Shown: positions 17,840 through 26,673, counted from the first letter of the stretch. The stretch: DNA of 64,000 nucleotides from Fodinicola acaciae (GCF_010993745.1 NZ_WOTN01000001.1:3157681-3221680); one strand, 5' to 3'. Numbers and translations are program-made. The notes: generated by a model from the sequence alone, not told the origin.

Positions 17840-20311
17840 ATGCAGCCCATCGACGCAGCTCATGAGAGATTTGTAAATCTGAGGGAAGCCGTGTCGGGCT
17901 ACATTAATTCGGTAGAAACAGAAGCCGATACTCGGCTAAAGATAATCGACCGCATCCTTGTTGAAGTGTTAATGTGGCCGCACGGTGAAATTCTGACCGA
18001 AGCAGCCGTGGATTCTGGATACGCTGACTACGCATTCCTGATAGATAAGCGCTGCCGCATGATACTTGAGGCAAAATCAGACGGACGATCAATGGGCTGC
18101 GAGAATCGAAAGGCGTCTCGCAGCGGCTTCAAACTCTCCGGACCAGTTTTTAAGAATTCTACGGCGCGCGAGGGAATCTCACAGGCGATTCGATACTGTG
18201 GTGAGAAGAATGCTGAGCTAGCGTGTGTCACGAACGGACGTGAGTGGATCGTCTTTAGGGGCAACCGACTAGGAGACGGCATCGACACTCGTTCCGGGAT
18301 GGCGTTCATATTCCCGAACCTAGTCGCGATTGAGGAGAATTTCGAATTCTTCTATGACCTCCTTTCATACGAATCGAGTTCCACATTGTCCTATCGACCC
18401 TACTTCCAAGAGGCGGAAGGACAGCCGATACGTACCTCCCTTTTCAACAAGTCGCTACGGCCTGAGGGATCGGCACGTTTCCAGAGCGGCGGTGAACTCG
18501 CCGCCGACATTGATAAGGTCATGTCTACTTTCTTTCGCCGCCTTACCGGTGATCAAGATCCTGATCTCCTAGAGATTTGCTTTGTCGAAACGCGGGAGAG
18601 TTACTACGCCGAACGCCAACTGGCGCGCGTTGCCGAAAACATCGTCGGCCGGCTACGATCGATTGACACACACGAAGGCACAGTGCTATCCGACATAATA
18701 AAGTCCGCGCGAGACACGCAACGGCACGAATTCGTCCTCATCGTTGGCACCAAGGGAGCCGGGAAGACGACATTTGTGAGTCGGTTCTTCGCCAGGGTGC
18801 TCCCTCAGTCCATTCAGCAACATTGCACCATCTTACGAGTTGACCTCCGGGAGAGCACCGGGGATTTATCCACAGCGGAGTCCTGGCTGGACACGAAGAT
18901 CATCCGCGAGACCGAGCGGGTCCTCTTCAGAGGATCTCCAGAGTACGCCGAGATCCAAGGAATGTTCTTCGATGAGTATGTGCGCCTCTCAAAAGGGCCA
19001 TGGTCGTCAATTTACGCCTCCGATCGTGAAGGCTTTAAGCTCCGATTCGGCGATCACGTCGAAGCGATCAGGAGCAATAAACCCCATGAATACGTCCAAG
19101 GCTTGGTCCGACATATCGTCAATAACCGCAAAAAGCTACCTGTAATCGTATTCGACAACGCCGATCATTTTACCATTGAGTTTCAACAGTTCATATATCG
19201 CTACGCCAGATCGATATACGAGCAGTCGATCTGTCTAATAATACTGCCAATCACGGACAGAACCAGTTGGCAGCTATCGAAGCACGGCACCTTCCAGTCG
19301 TTCGAACATGAGACACTGTTTTTGCCGACCCCACCGACAGAAGAGGTCATCCGAAAGCGAATCAAATTCATGGAAGAGCGGCTTGAGCTGGAGCGGGATC
19401 GACCGAGCGATCGCTATTTCGTGGGAAACGGTATATCGTTATCGATCGACGATTTAACGGCATTCACACGCAGCTTGCAGCGCATTTTCCTCGAAACATC
19501 GAGCGTTTCATCGTGGATCGGAGACTTAGCCAACCATGACGTCAGGCGGACCCTAAAAATTGCACGTGATTTCATTACATCCCCGCACCTTAAGGTACAC
19601 GATCTCCTGAGAGCATACATTGCCCGGAACGGCATCGAATTGCCGCCCGTTCGCGCCGCCAGGGCACTAATACGAGGAAAATATGACATCTACCCCGTTA
19701 ACCACGACAACTTTGTTCAGAACATCTTCAACCTAAACAATGACCTACCCACGTCACCGCTTCTCGGAATGCGTATTCTACAACTACTCGACGACGCTCC
19801 ACGCAAGGAACATGAAGGTGCATTGCTGGATCTCGATCAGATTCTTGCCTATTGCGTAGGCCTCGATATCGAGAATCGCGCAACAACACTGTGGCTAGAT
19901 ACCCTATTGAAAACGCGATTGGTTCTTAACTACGATCCTACCGTCGACGACATCTCACACGCTAAGCAACTGGAGATCTCACCCGCCGGAAAGCAACATC
20001 TCTTCTGGGGATATGGGAACTATGAATATCTCAGCGCCATGGCAGATGTTACACCACTACTTAGCGAGATGACCTTTACGAAACTTCGCGAGGAGGCTAA
20101 CTCCACGAACAAATGGCGGACCAAGGTCGCGATATTCATCGACTATCTGGTCGCCGAAGACGCGCTCTACTGTACGGTGCCTGACCACGTTGCATATCAG
20201 AGTCAAGCCCGCGTGGTTGCATCCTTGTCGTCGGTAGCACGACGGTTGCGCGAATCAGTTGATAACTGGCAACGAAACGGCGATCGGCGTCACCCACGCC
20301 GTGCTTCGTAG
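17840..20311 (+). CDS. PD-(D/E)XK nuclease-like + P-loop ATPase protein, candidate defence gene
   Basis: 823 residues, ATG 7 nt after a perfect AGGAGG. N-terminal region (about 25-175) resembles the HsdR_N/restriction-endonuclease-like fold: ADTRLKIIDRILVEVLMWP, D63 in YADYAF, then ILEAKSDG with E77 and K79, matching a D-(x)n-E-x-K nuclease core. A second region has Walker A GTKGAGKTT (303-311) and Walker B LPVIVFDNADHF (433-444), with IILPITDRTSW (467-477) at the sensor-1 position, as in KAP/STAND-type NTPases. The C-terminal 320 residues are helical. GC is near 50% by eye against about 70% around it, and codon use differs, so it was acquired separately. It stands alone between the integrase and transfer block. 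Function is inferred, not shown. Confidence 0.65.
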   Translation: MQPIDAAHERFVNLREAVSGYINSVETEADTRLKIIDRILVEVLMWPHGEILTEAAVDSGYADYAFLIDKRCRMILEAKSDGRSMGCENRKASRSGFKLSGPVFKNSTAREGISQAIRYCGEKNAELACVTNGREWIVFRGNRLGDGIDTRSGMAFIFPNLVAIEENFEFFYDLLSYESSSTLSYRPYFQEAEGQPIRTSLFNKSLRPEGSARFQSGGELAADIDKVMSTFFRRLTGDQDPDLLEICFVETRESYYAERQLARVAENIVGRLRSIDTHEGTVLSDIIKSARDTQRHEFVLIVGTKGAGKTTFVSRFFARVLPQSIQQHCTILRVDLRESTGDLSTAESWLDTKIIRETERVLFRGSPEYAEIQGMFFDEYVRLSKGPWSSIYASDREGFKLRFGDHVEAIRSNKPHEYVQGLVRHIVNNRKKLPVIVFDNADHFTIEFQQFIYRYARSIYEQSICLIILPITDRTSWQLSKHGTFQSFEHETLFLPTPPTEEVIRKRIKFMEERLELERDRPSDRYFVGNGISLSIDDLTAFTRSLQRIFLETSSVSSWIGDLANHDVRRTLKIARDFITSPHLKVHDLLRAYIARNGIELPPVRAARALIRGKYDIYPVNHDNFVQNIFNLNNDLPTSPLLGMRILQLLDDAPRKEHEGALLDLDQILAYCVGLDIENRATTLWLDTLLKTRLVLNYDPTVDDISHAKQLEISPAGKQHLFWGYGNYEYLSAMADVTPLLSEMTFTKLREEANSTNKWRTKVAIFIDYLVAEDALYCTVPDHVAYQSQARVVASLSSVARRLRESVDNWQRNGDRRHPRRAS

Positions 20312-20465
20312 AACGAGCTTGTCTGTTTCCAGTCTCTCCGCCTACCCGCGGCTGAGCAAACCGTCAATAAGATTCCGTGTCGAGGCGGCCGACTCCCCGG
20401 TGACAGTCAAGGCATGCTCGGGGATCTCGCCCGCTCCTAGGTCACTAGTCACTCGCCTGCTGGAC

Positions 20466-20624
20466 TCATACGCGACGGGCGTCAATTCGGCGGACAATGT
20501 GTGCGACTATCTGTATCTGCCGCTCGGTCATCGCCGGCATGGACATACAGAGACGATCGAAATAGGCCAGAGCTTCAGGGCTCACGCCAAGTTCCTCGGC
20601 GATCTCGACACACTTCCGGGCCAT
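20466..20624 (-). CDS. Small hypothetical protein at the end of the transfer block
   Basis: 52 residues, MARKCVEIAEELGVSPEALA ... ending HIVRRIDARRV. The composition is that of a helical, soluble small protein and the GC pattern is coding-like in this frame only; an in-frame TAA lies 57 nt before the ATG. It is 55 nt downstream of the preceding small gene on the same strand and would be the last gene of the leftward transfer operon. No family recognised. The remaining 20,312-20,465 shows nothing further. Confidence 0.45.
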   Translation of the reverse strand: MARKCVEIAEELGVSPEALAYFDRLCMSMPAMTERQIQIVAHIVRRIDARRV

Positions 20625-20678
20625 GGTGGGCTCTGCGTCTGGCGTCTCGTTGAAGTCGGCCGATGCTCTGCGCGTCTG

Positions 20679-20957
20679 TTACCTCCCCCGAAACTCACGG
20701 CCGCGGGCAGATACATACGCCTTACGGATGCGACGTGCGTAGTTGAGGAGGTGACGGCCGGTGCGGAGGCGGCGGCCGGTGCTTTCGCAGGGTGGGCATT
20801 CGCGCATGGATAGGCCGAAGGCGGAGCGGATGCGGCCGGTGCCTTCGCAGCGTCCGCAGTGCTTGAACGGCCGGTTGTAGCAAGTGTGGAGATAGCCGAG
20901 TGTGATCAGGATTGGTGCGAGGATGATGGTGATAGTGAGGAGCGTGGTCAGGGTCAA
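20679..20957 (-). CDS. Small membrane protein with zinc-ribbon-like cysteines
   Basis: 92 residues if read from the TTG at 20957, which has GGAGG 6 nt upstream; an in-frame TTG at 21017 is also open but lies in the palindromic DNA and lacks a ribosome site. One transmembrane segment (LTTLLTITIILAPILITLGY) is followed by HCGRCEGTGRIRS and MRECPPCESTGRRLR, two CxxC pairs with the GTGR motif of DnaJ-like zinc knuckles, then a basic tail. Similar short genes sit downstream of the translocase gene in other AICEs, so a role in conjugation at the membrane is likely but unproven. Confidence 0.65.
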   Translation of the reverse strand: MTLTTLLTITIILAPILITLGYLHTCYNRPFKHCGRCEGTGRIRSAFGLSMRECPPCESTGRRLRTGRHLLNYARRIRKAYVSARGREFRGR

Positions 20958-21050
20958 AATTCGCCTCCAGGGCGGGGTTTGGGAGTTGCTCCGCGGTAGC
21001 CTGCTATCCGCTAACAAGCAGGTCAGTGCGGGCTTTCGGTGCTAGCAGAG

Positions 21051-21088
21051 GTGCTATCGATAGCAGTCGCGGCTGCTATCGATAGCAC
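21051..21088. promoter_or_regulatory. Twin 14-bp palindromes, candidate clt transfer locus
   Basis: TGCTATCGATAGCA occurs perfectly twice (21,052-21,065 and 21,074-21,087), centres 22 bp apart, and the whole 38-bp block is itself nearly palindromic. Related half-sites (GCTATCCGCTA, GTGCTAGCAG) lie just to the left. The block is 13 bp past the stop of the TraB/FtsK gene. In Streptomyces plasmids the cis-acting clt locus, with short repeats bound by the translocase, lies at the 3' end of traB. That position is the reason for the call; the repeat sequence itself differs from known clt repeats. An operator or origin is the alternative. Confidence 0.5.
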
Positions 21089-21100
21089 CGCTTTGGCGGG

Positions 21101-23329
21101 TTAGTCGGTCGACTTTCGGTCACGTTGTGCGATGGCGGCGACGATGTCGTCGCGGGCCGGGCCGCGACGGTTGGTCATGACGCCGTCGATGCGTCGGCCG
21201 ATCTGGCCGACCGTGATGCCGTACGGCTTGAGTGCGGCCGTCAGCTGCTCCGGCTTCCAGCCGCCGTACACGTCGGCGCGGAGCTGGTTCAGCCGGTCGA
21301 GCAGGGTTTCGTTCCATTCCCGCTCGACCCCGGACGGCCAGACGGTCATCAGGTCGCGGAGAACGTCATAGCCGGGTCCGACCTGGCGCTGTGCGGGTTC
21401 GGTCGGCAGGGTGCCGGCGATGGCCCGGAGCGCGACCGCGCGCCCTACCACGGCTTCAGCTGCGGCCTGGTCCACGTCGTAGGCGTGAGCCGGTGCCGGC
21501 TTGCCCATGCCGACCGTGATTCCCCAGCCCGGCTCCTCTGGGCCGAACTCTGTTGCCCTGTAGCCGTTCCGGTACATGGACGTTCCGAGAATCATGTCGT
21601 TGGCGATCTGGTCCGCCACGGCAAGGCAAAACCGAGTGTTGACGTTGCGGGTGATACCAGGCGGCAGGCTGTCCTTGTCCGGGATCTGTGTGCCGAGCAG
21701 GAGGGTGACGCCGAGCGCGCGGCCGAGTTTGATGATCTTTTCCAGCAGTTCTCCGGCTCGTTTGCCGTGGACCGGGTGGGTGATCAACTCCTGGATCTCA
21801 TCGATGTTCACGACGAGCGGATGCAGGCCGGAGCCTTTCAGGGAGGCCAGTTCTGGGGTGACTTTGTTCTCTGGTGCCATGCCTTTGGCTGCGTAGAAGG
21901 CGACTCGCTTGGAGCGGCGCTGGCAGTCGACGTAGAGCCAGTCCAGCATGCCGGCGGCTCCGGCGACGGTGTCGTCATCGAAGCCGTTGCCGTACTCGGC
22001 GAGCACCTGCTCCAGGACCTTGAAGTCCCCTGTTCCTTTCAGCTCGTAGCAGCGAATTTCTACGCGCGGGTCGAGGGCTGCGGCCAGGATCGGGATCCGC
22101 AGCGCGCGGGACTTACCGGAGCCCGGCATGCCACCGAACAACCAGTTGCGCGCGATCATTTGCCCGTAGATGGGCCGCAAACGCGGGTCGGTGGCGAACG
22201 GGAACGGCTCGAAGATGTCCACCTTGGGGCCGTGCAGCAGCGGCCACGGCGGGGCTTTCATCGCAGAGGCGGGCTCGTGTCCGACCCACAACCGCAGCCG
22301 GCCGGTGTGTGCGCGGTCGGGTTCGGGCCAGACCTGGTCCAGCGGCAGCCGCAGCGCGGATGCCAGCCGGCCACGTCGAGCGATCACATCGGCGGCCTCG
22401 ACGCCGTACGGCAGATCCACCACAGCCATGTGCCCGGGGCCGTCTCGGTGGATCTCCACCGGGAACGTGATCGCCGCCGGGTCTTTGGATACCGCCTGGT
22501 TGATACCGGCCAGCTGGATGCTGGTCAGGCCACGACGGACCAACTCCGCGGTCAGCTTGCGGTAGCGCGGACCGTTGGCGACCCGGTCGACGATCGGCTT
22601 GTCGGTCGGCCGACCTGACCGCGCGAACAGCAGCGCCATGATGGAGTAGAAGACCCACCGCGCTACGTCCGGGATCGGGACGTACAGGAACACCATGCCG
22701 GCGACGAAGGCCGCGATGGAGCCGGCGACGACGATGATCCAGCGGAATCGGGACTGGTCGGCGCGACGCTGGTCCAGCCGCAACCAGGTAGCCGGATCGT
22801 TGTGGTCGGCGGCCCATTGCCGCAGAGCCCAGTTACCCTCCTCAGCGGTGGCCCACCGCAGCATCCGGCCGAACAGTCGGAAGGCGCCGACCGGTGCGTA
22901 CACGGCGATTTTGGCTACGTACTTGGGAATTCGGACCGCATGATACCCGGCAAGGTAGAGCATGTCCTTGATCGCCCACCGTACGGCGGCGGCCAGATCG
23001 GCGCGGGAGAGCAGCCACGGCGGGATGATCGGCCGCCGCGTACGGGCACGCGCTCGCCACTTGCGGCCGGCCCACCGCGAGCCGACATGGACCGGCTCGT
23101 CAGGAGGGTCAACCGGCGGACCGATCACCATCGGCGCGACCTCCACCGATTCCCGGTCCGCGGCGTCGGGCGAGTTGCCGTCGCCGTGGTCGGGTTGCCG
23201 CTGGGCCGGAATCAGCTCCTTGCCGTTGGTGCGGCGTCGGAGCGCGTCCAGGTCCAGAATTTCCGCGCCATCACTGTCAAATGGGTCGAAGTCGCGGCTG
23301 TCGCCGTCGTCGGGCGGTCGGGTAGCCAT
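21101..23329 (-). CDS. TraB/FtsK-type DNA translocase of the element
   Basis: 742 residues. A hydrophilic N-terminus (1-110) leads to membrane segments (about 205-245: WIIVVAGSIAAFVAGMVFLY ...). The motor domain has Walker A GGMPGSGKS (near 405) and Walker B HPLVVNIDEIQE (near 515), then TLLLGTQIPDKDSLPPGI. The C-terminal winged helix ends GRRIDGVMTNRRGP and is the probable DNA-recognition part. It pumps double-stranded DNA between mating mycelia in AICEs. ATG 23329 overlaps the stop of the preceding gene as TGATG, so the two are translationally coupled. The candidate clt block follows directly. Confidence 0.92.
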   Translation of the reverse strand: MATRPPDDGDSRDFDPFDSDGAEILDLDALRRRTNGKELIPAQRQPDHGDGNSPDAADRESVEVAPMVIGPPVDPPDEPVHVGSRWAGRKWRARARTRRPIIPPWLLSRADLAAAVRWAIKDMLYLAGYHAVRIPKYVAKIAVYAPVGAFRLFGRMLRWATAEEGNWALRQWAADHNDPATWLRLDQRRADQSRFRWIIVVAGSIAAFVAGMVFLYVPIPDVARWVFYSIMALLFARSGRPTDKPIVDRVANGPRYRKLTAELVRRGLTSIQLAGINQAVSKDPAAITFPVEIHRDGPGHMAVVDLPYGVEAADVIARRGRLASALRLPLDQVWPEPDRAHTGRLRLWVGHEPASAMKAPPWPLLHGPKVDIFEPFPFATDPRLRPIYGQMIARNWLFGGMPGSGKSRALRIPILAAALDPRVEIRCYELKGTGDFKVLEQVLAEYGNGFDDDTVAGAAGMLDWLYVDCQRRSKRVAFYAAKGMAPENKVTPELASLKGSGLHPLVVNIDEIQELITHPVHGKRAGELLEKIIKLGRALGVTLLLGTQIPDKDSLPPGITRNVNTRFCLAVADQIANDMILGTSMYRNGYRATEFGPEEPGWGITVGMGKPAPAHAYDVDQAAAEAVVGRAVALRAIAGTLPTEPAQRQVGPGYDVLRDLMTVWPSGVEREWNETLLDRLNQLRADVYGGWKPEQLTAALKPYGITVGQIGRRIDGVMTNRRGPARDDIVAAIAQRDRKSTD

Positions 23330-23697
23330 CAGCACCACCCGCCGTCGATACGGCCGGACTCGTACCGATCATCAGACACGGCCATCTCGTCAGGGTCGGC
23401 CCACAACTCGTCAGGCTCGTCCGGGTCGACGCAGTACTGGTAGTCAGTGAAGTAGGCGTCGGGGTAGTCCGGCGGCCAGTTGTCGGCCAGCCGGTGTCCG
23501 TCCGGCGGGTGCGGCAGCTCGTCAACGAGGTACGCCAGCGGGTTGGGCTCGCCGTCCAGATCGGCGCAGATGGTGGCGTACCCGGCGGCGATCAGGTTCG
23601 CGTGCGCTTGACGCAGGAGCCAATAGGCGACCTGCAAGCCGGTGTCCGGGCCATTGTCGTGAGGTTCGGTCGTGAGGTTGGGATGCTGGGTAGTCAT
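23329..23697 (-). CDS. Acidic hypothetical protein coupled to the translocase
   Basis: 122 residues, MTTQHPNLTTEPHDNGPDTG, then LQVAYWLLRQAHANLIAAGY (a probable helix), then a very acidic, aromatic-rich C-terminal half with many D/E/P/Y (YCVDPDEPDELWADPDE). The start at 23,697 is chosen because upstream frame to 23,871 is Arg/Lys/Pro-rich shadow-like sequence; the ribosome site is weak. TGATG overlap with the translocase gene. No family recognised; the acidic surface could mimic DNA or bind the translocase, which is a guess. Confidence 0.6.
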   Translation of the reverse strand: MTTQHPNLTTEPHDNGPDTGLQVAYWLLRQAHANLIAAGYATICADLDGEPNPLAYLVDELPHPPDGHRLADNWPPDYPDAYFTDYQYCVDPDEPDELWADPDEMAVSDDRYESGRIDGGWC

Positions 23698-23901
23698 AGG
23701 GTTTTCTTTCTGGGTAGGAGTAATGGCGGCTGCCTTTCTGCCCCGGCGCGGGGCTTGTCGTTGATGAGGTACGTCAGGATCGGTAGTGCGCGGGTGGTGC
23801 GTGATAGGCCATCGCCTCCAAGAAGTGGTTTTCCAACGGCTCCGCCCTTTCTCGCCCGTAGGCGTCGACATTTGCTGCTAGTGAAGGGAAGTGCGGATGC
23901 G

Positions 23902-24096
23902 CTATCCGCGTCGGTTGATCTCGTGGACAAGTCCTGCCAGGACTGAGCCGACGATCGGCGCGACGGCCGGCCAGGACGCGACTGCGAATCCGAACAGCAG
24001 GACGACGGCGGCGTGCCACCATTTCAGGCCGCCTTTCCAGCAGAGCAGGACGACGACGATTAGCAGGATCACGACGATCGGGAGGGTTACCTCCAT
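23902..24096 (-). CDS. Small two-helix membrane protein (Spd-like)
   Basis: 64 residues: MEVTLPIVVILLIVVVLLCW, a short turn GGLKWWH, then AAVVLLFGFAVASWPAVAP and a positively charged tail HEINRRG. Two transmembrane segments fill almost the whole protein. AGGAGGTGAG lies about 6 nt before its ATG, inside the end of the preceding gene; the TAG of that gene touches the ATG. Small membrane proteins of this kind accompany plasmid-spreading (Spd) functions in actinobacterial elements. The next 204 nt to 23,697 contain no clear gene. Confidence 0.7.
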   Translation of the reverse strand: MEVTLPIVVILLIVVVLLCWKGGLKWWHAAVVLLFGFAVASWPAVAPIVGSVLAGLVHEINRRG

Positions 24097-25005
24097 CTAC
24101 TTCTCACCTCCTTTCCGTGCCTTGCTTGGGTTTCGGCGCCGGTCGGCACCGATCGTCAGCAGCGCGAGACCGGCGACCACCATGAGCCCGTCCACGGCCA
24201 GCGGCCCGATGTGGGCCGACAACGGGTCTTCGCCGTACGCGATCAGCAGGCCCGACATGTGCCGGTAGGAGACAATCGCCGCGACGGCGGCGACGATGGT
24301 CACGCCGCCGTACCGCGCGATGGCCCACCAAGCACCGGACTGCCACCGCACCCGGGTCAGGACTTCCACCGCGAGGAACAGCGCGACCGGCCACCAAGCG
24401 GCCGCCAGGACGGCACCGACCGGTGGATGCCAACCGGCTGCCGCGCCAGCCGGCGGCAGGAACGAATGCGCGATGTTCGCTGCCACCGACATCACCACTC
24501 CTGCCGCGAGCCCGAGTACGGCGGACAGTGACGCTCCCGGCCGCTGCTCACGCCGCACGTCATCGGCGGCAGAGGCAGCGGCAGCACCGGTAGGGGTTTT
24601 CGGGCTGTCGCTGGCATTCTCGGCATGCCGCGCTTCCGTCGCCGCTTCCGCGGCCTCGTCGTACGTGTCCGCGGGCTGGTCCGTAGCGGCGGTTTCCGCT
24701 TTTGCGGCGCGGATCTGCGAACGGCCCCAACTGGCGGACCGGTCGCAGAGCCGGCCCAATTCGGCGCCGGTCATCGGCTGGCCTGCCGCGACAGACGACA
24801 GGTAGGCGCGACGCGCGTTGACGGCTGCTGGCTCGTCGGACTCGACACCGGCAGCCGCGACAACGCCGGCCGGCTGATGCGCGGTGGCGGCAGCAGGTTG
24901 CGGCGTTGCCGCCGCGTCCGCGCTGTTGTTGTACGGTTCCGCCTCGTTGTCGGCGGCTACCGTCATGGTCACGTCGGTTGTCAAGGTGTCGGTGGTGGAG
25001 GTCAT
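24097..25005 (-). CDS. DUF2637-type mobile-element transfer/spread protein
   Basis: 302 residues from ATG 25005, which overlaps the previous stop as ATGA. Residues 1-165 are Ala/Thr/Pro-rich and disordered with an embedded helix-turn-helix-like stretch (TGAELGRLCDRSASWGRSQI, about 90-110) like those in SpdB-type proteins. The C-terminal half has about four membrane segments (SAVLGLAAGVVMSVAANIAH; GAVLAAAWWPVALFLAVEVL; YGGVTIVAAVAAIVSYRHMS; HIGPLAVDGLMVVAGLALL), the DUF2637 pattern. These proteins help the element spread through mycelium after TraB-driven transfer. A longer frame to 25,155 lacks a ribosome site. Confidence 0.8.
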   Translation of the reverse strand: MTSTTDTLTTDVTMTVAADNEAEPYNNSADAAATPQPAAATAHQPAGVVAAAGVESDEPAAVNARRAYLSSVAAGQPMTGAELGRLCDRSASWGRSQIRAAKAETAATDQPADTYDEAAEAATEARHAENASDSPKTPTGAAAASAADDVRREQRPGASLSAVLGLAAGVVMSVAANIAHSFLPPAGAAAGWHPPVGAVLAAAWWPVALFLAVEVLTRVRWQSGAWWAIARYGGVTIVAAVAAIVSYRHMSGLLIAYGEDPLSAHIGPLAVDGLMVVAGLALLTIGADRRRNPSKARKGGEK

Positions 25006-25451
25006 GACGGCTCCGGCCGGCAGGTGAATGCACGGGGCGACAGCCCGAGCGCTGCCGCGAGCAGTGCCGCGACACGGTCGTACTCCTCCGGCGGCATGCC
25101 GAATTTCTGGTTGGTCTCGTTGAGGTGCCGTTGGCCGGCGGCCCAGCACTGCCACCGTTGCGCGACAGCGTCCGCTGTCTCGCGGGCGGCTGCCGCTACC
25201 TGCTCCACGGTCGCGCCGGCCAGAAGCGCGCTATGCATGGTGATCGGCGACCACCGCACCAGCCACGACACCAACGTGCTCATGACCGCCAGCTCCTCCA
25301 GTTCCTCGGTCATCGACCGAAAGCCGGCCAGTTCCCACGCCGTACGGTCACCCCAGAGCTGGGCCAACTCGAACGGCGACATGCCGTCCAAGGCGTCCAG
25401 GTCCAGCGGTGTCCAGCCAGCGATCCCCCGCGTATCTCCGGTGTTCGTCAT
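25002..25451 (-). CDS. Hypothetical protein, first gene of the transfer operon
   Basis: 149 residues from ATG 25451 with GGAAGGAG 8-13 nt upstream. Helical, slightly acidic: MTNTGDTRGIAGWTPLDLDA, then LVSWLVRWSPITMHSALLAG and a final PEEYDRVAALLAAALGLSPR. No family recognised. It is coupled by ATGA overlap to the DUF2637 gene. Its promoter must lie in the 25,452-25,836 gap shared with the divergent GntR regulator, so it is probably the lead gene of the regulated transfer operon. Confidence 0.7.
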   Translation of the reverse strand: MTNTGDTRGIAGWTPLDLDALDGMSPFELAQLWGDRTAWELAGFRSMTEELEELAVMSTLVSWLVRWSPITMHSALLAGATVEQVAAAARETADAVAQRWQCWAAGQRHLNETNQKFGMPPEEYDRVAALLAAALGLSPRAFTCRPEPS

Positions 25452-25679
25452 CGCGTCTGCTCCTTCCGCTGTCGGCTGCTGCACTGATGGCGCCGGTACA
25501 ACCGGCGGCAGCTGCATTTGATGCATTGGCCCAGTTCGCTCCCGATCCAGACCTCCGTGGCGACCGCGCCGCATCTGCATCCGGGACCGGTCAGCCCAAA
25601 CGGCACTCGCCGTCCACAGACCACTCGTCACCGCCTCTCCAGGCCGCTTCCGCGACCCATCCGCCAGATTGACCATCAA

Positions 25680-25762
25680 CCTGTACGTACATGTTGCGGG
25701 TACAATATGACGGCTAGACAGGCGCTTGTCAAGGACTTAGAGTGTCAGCTTGTAGGTACAGG
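25680..25762. promoter_or_regulatory. Divergent promoter/operator region between GntR and the transfer operon
   Basis: The 385-bp gap 25,452-25,836 separates divergent genes. CCTGTAC (25,680-25,686) and GTACAGG (25,756-25,762) are inverted, 69 bp apart, and the left one is part of the perfect palindrome TGTACGTACA (25,682-25,691). TACAAT (25,701-25,706) fits a -10 box. By analogy to KorSA of pSAM2, the adjacent GntR protein may bind these sites and hold down transfer genes and itself. The remainder (25,452-25,679) is GC-rich and shows nothing else clear. Confidence 0.45.
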
Positions 25763-25836
25763 TGTGTCTGCACTATGGTTCGGTCATCTGATGCTCTTAA
25801 GTGGCTCTGGCAGCTGGAGGGGAGACGCGGGTTGCG

Positions 25837-26673
25837 ATGGCTCCGGGAAATGACGAAAACACGGCGGTAAGCAGCACAAACGCGCGTACGTCGAAGCTTG
25901 CGCAGGTCAGCGACGCGCTACGGGAGCAGATTCTCAGCGGTGCGCTTCCGCCAGCGGCGCTCCTGCCGAGTGAGCTGGAGATCGCTACGCGGTTCGGGGT
26001 GTCCCGCAATACCGCGCAGAAGGCCCTGGCAGCACTTAAGGGCGAGGGGCTGATCACCATCCACAAGGGCCGCGGATCTTTCGTCCGTCGCCGCTCCGAC
26101 CAGCCAGCGCACACCTATAAGCGCGCCATCACGCACCATCCCGACCACGATCCGGCAGACGGTCCCGGTGAAGGTGCCGGGTTCGCGGACAATGACATCG
26201 ACGCGCCAGAATGGCGACTGGTCGAAGACGCCGCGACCTATCACATGGAGGCCACGCAGGGGCTAGCGCTGGACATGGCCGTACCCCGCTACACGCAGCT
26301 TTTCGTGTGTGACCGGCTCCTGGTCAACGACGCCGATCAGCGCGTCGGACATCGGCTCTACGTGCCGTTCTCTGTCGCGGCGCATGTGCGGTCGTTGGAG
26401 GAAAACCCTTTCCGGATGCCTGGTGAGCTGTACGACATCCTGTCGCGTGCCGACTACCAGCTCAACTGGCGCGAATACGTCCGCGCGGTCATGCCGACAC
26501 CGGACGACGCGCAAGCCCTTCATATTCCGGCGAGCACGCCGATGCTGATCGCCGTTCGCGTCACGTACGACGGCATGAGCGGACAAACGCTCGCCTTGGA
26601 ACAGACGCGCCGCTCGGCCGATGATGCGCAGCTGATGTATTGGCTTGCCGCAACGCCAGGCGCAGAGGACTGA
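25837..26673 (+). CDS. GntR-family regulator with UTRA domain (KorSA-like)
   Basis: 278 residues from ATG 25837. N-terminal winged HTH (about 15-85): LAQVSDALREQILSGALPPA, LLPSELEIATRFGVSRNTAQ, ALAALKGEGLITIHKGRGSF. The C-terminal UTRA effector domain spans about 130-275 (RVGHRLYVPFSVAAH, YDILSRADYQLNWREYV, TPMLIAVRVTYDGMSGQTLA). In AICEs such as pSAM2 a GntR/UTRA protein (KorSA) represses the activator and transfer genes; divergence from the transfer operon supports that role. The effector ligand is unknown. A GTG at 25801 is in frame but leaves an atypical N-terminus; the chosen start has GGAGGGGAG farther away than ideal. Confidence 0.85.
   Translation: MAPGNDENTAVSSTNARTSKLAQVSDALREQILSGALPPAALLPSELEIATRFGVSRNTAQKALAALKGEGLITIHKGRGSFVRRRSDQPAHTYKRAITHHPDHDPADGPGEGAGFADNDIDAPEWRLVEDAATYHMEATQGLALDMAVPRYTQLFVCDRLLVNDADQRVGHRLYVPFSVAAHVRSLEENPFRMPGELYDILSRADYQLNWREYVRAVMPTPDDAQALHIPASTPMLIAVRVTYDGMSGQTLALEQTRRSADDAQLMYWLAATPGAED

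Noticed and set aside
20259..20813. Plus-strand open frame of 184 codons after the cargo ATPase
   Set aside because: It overlaps the ATPase end and two better minus-strand small genes, and shows no coding pattern or ribosome site.
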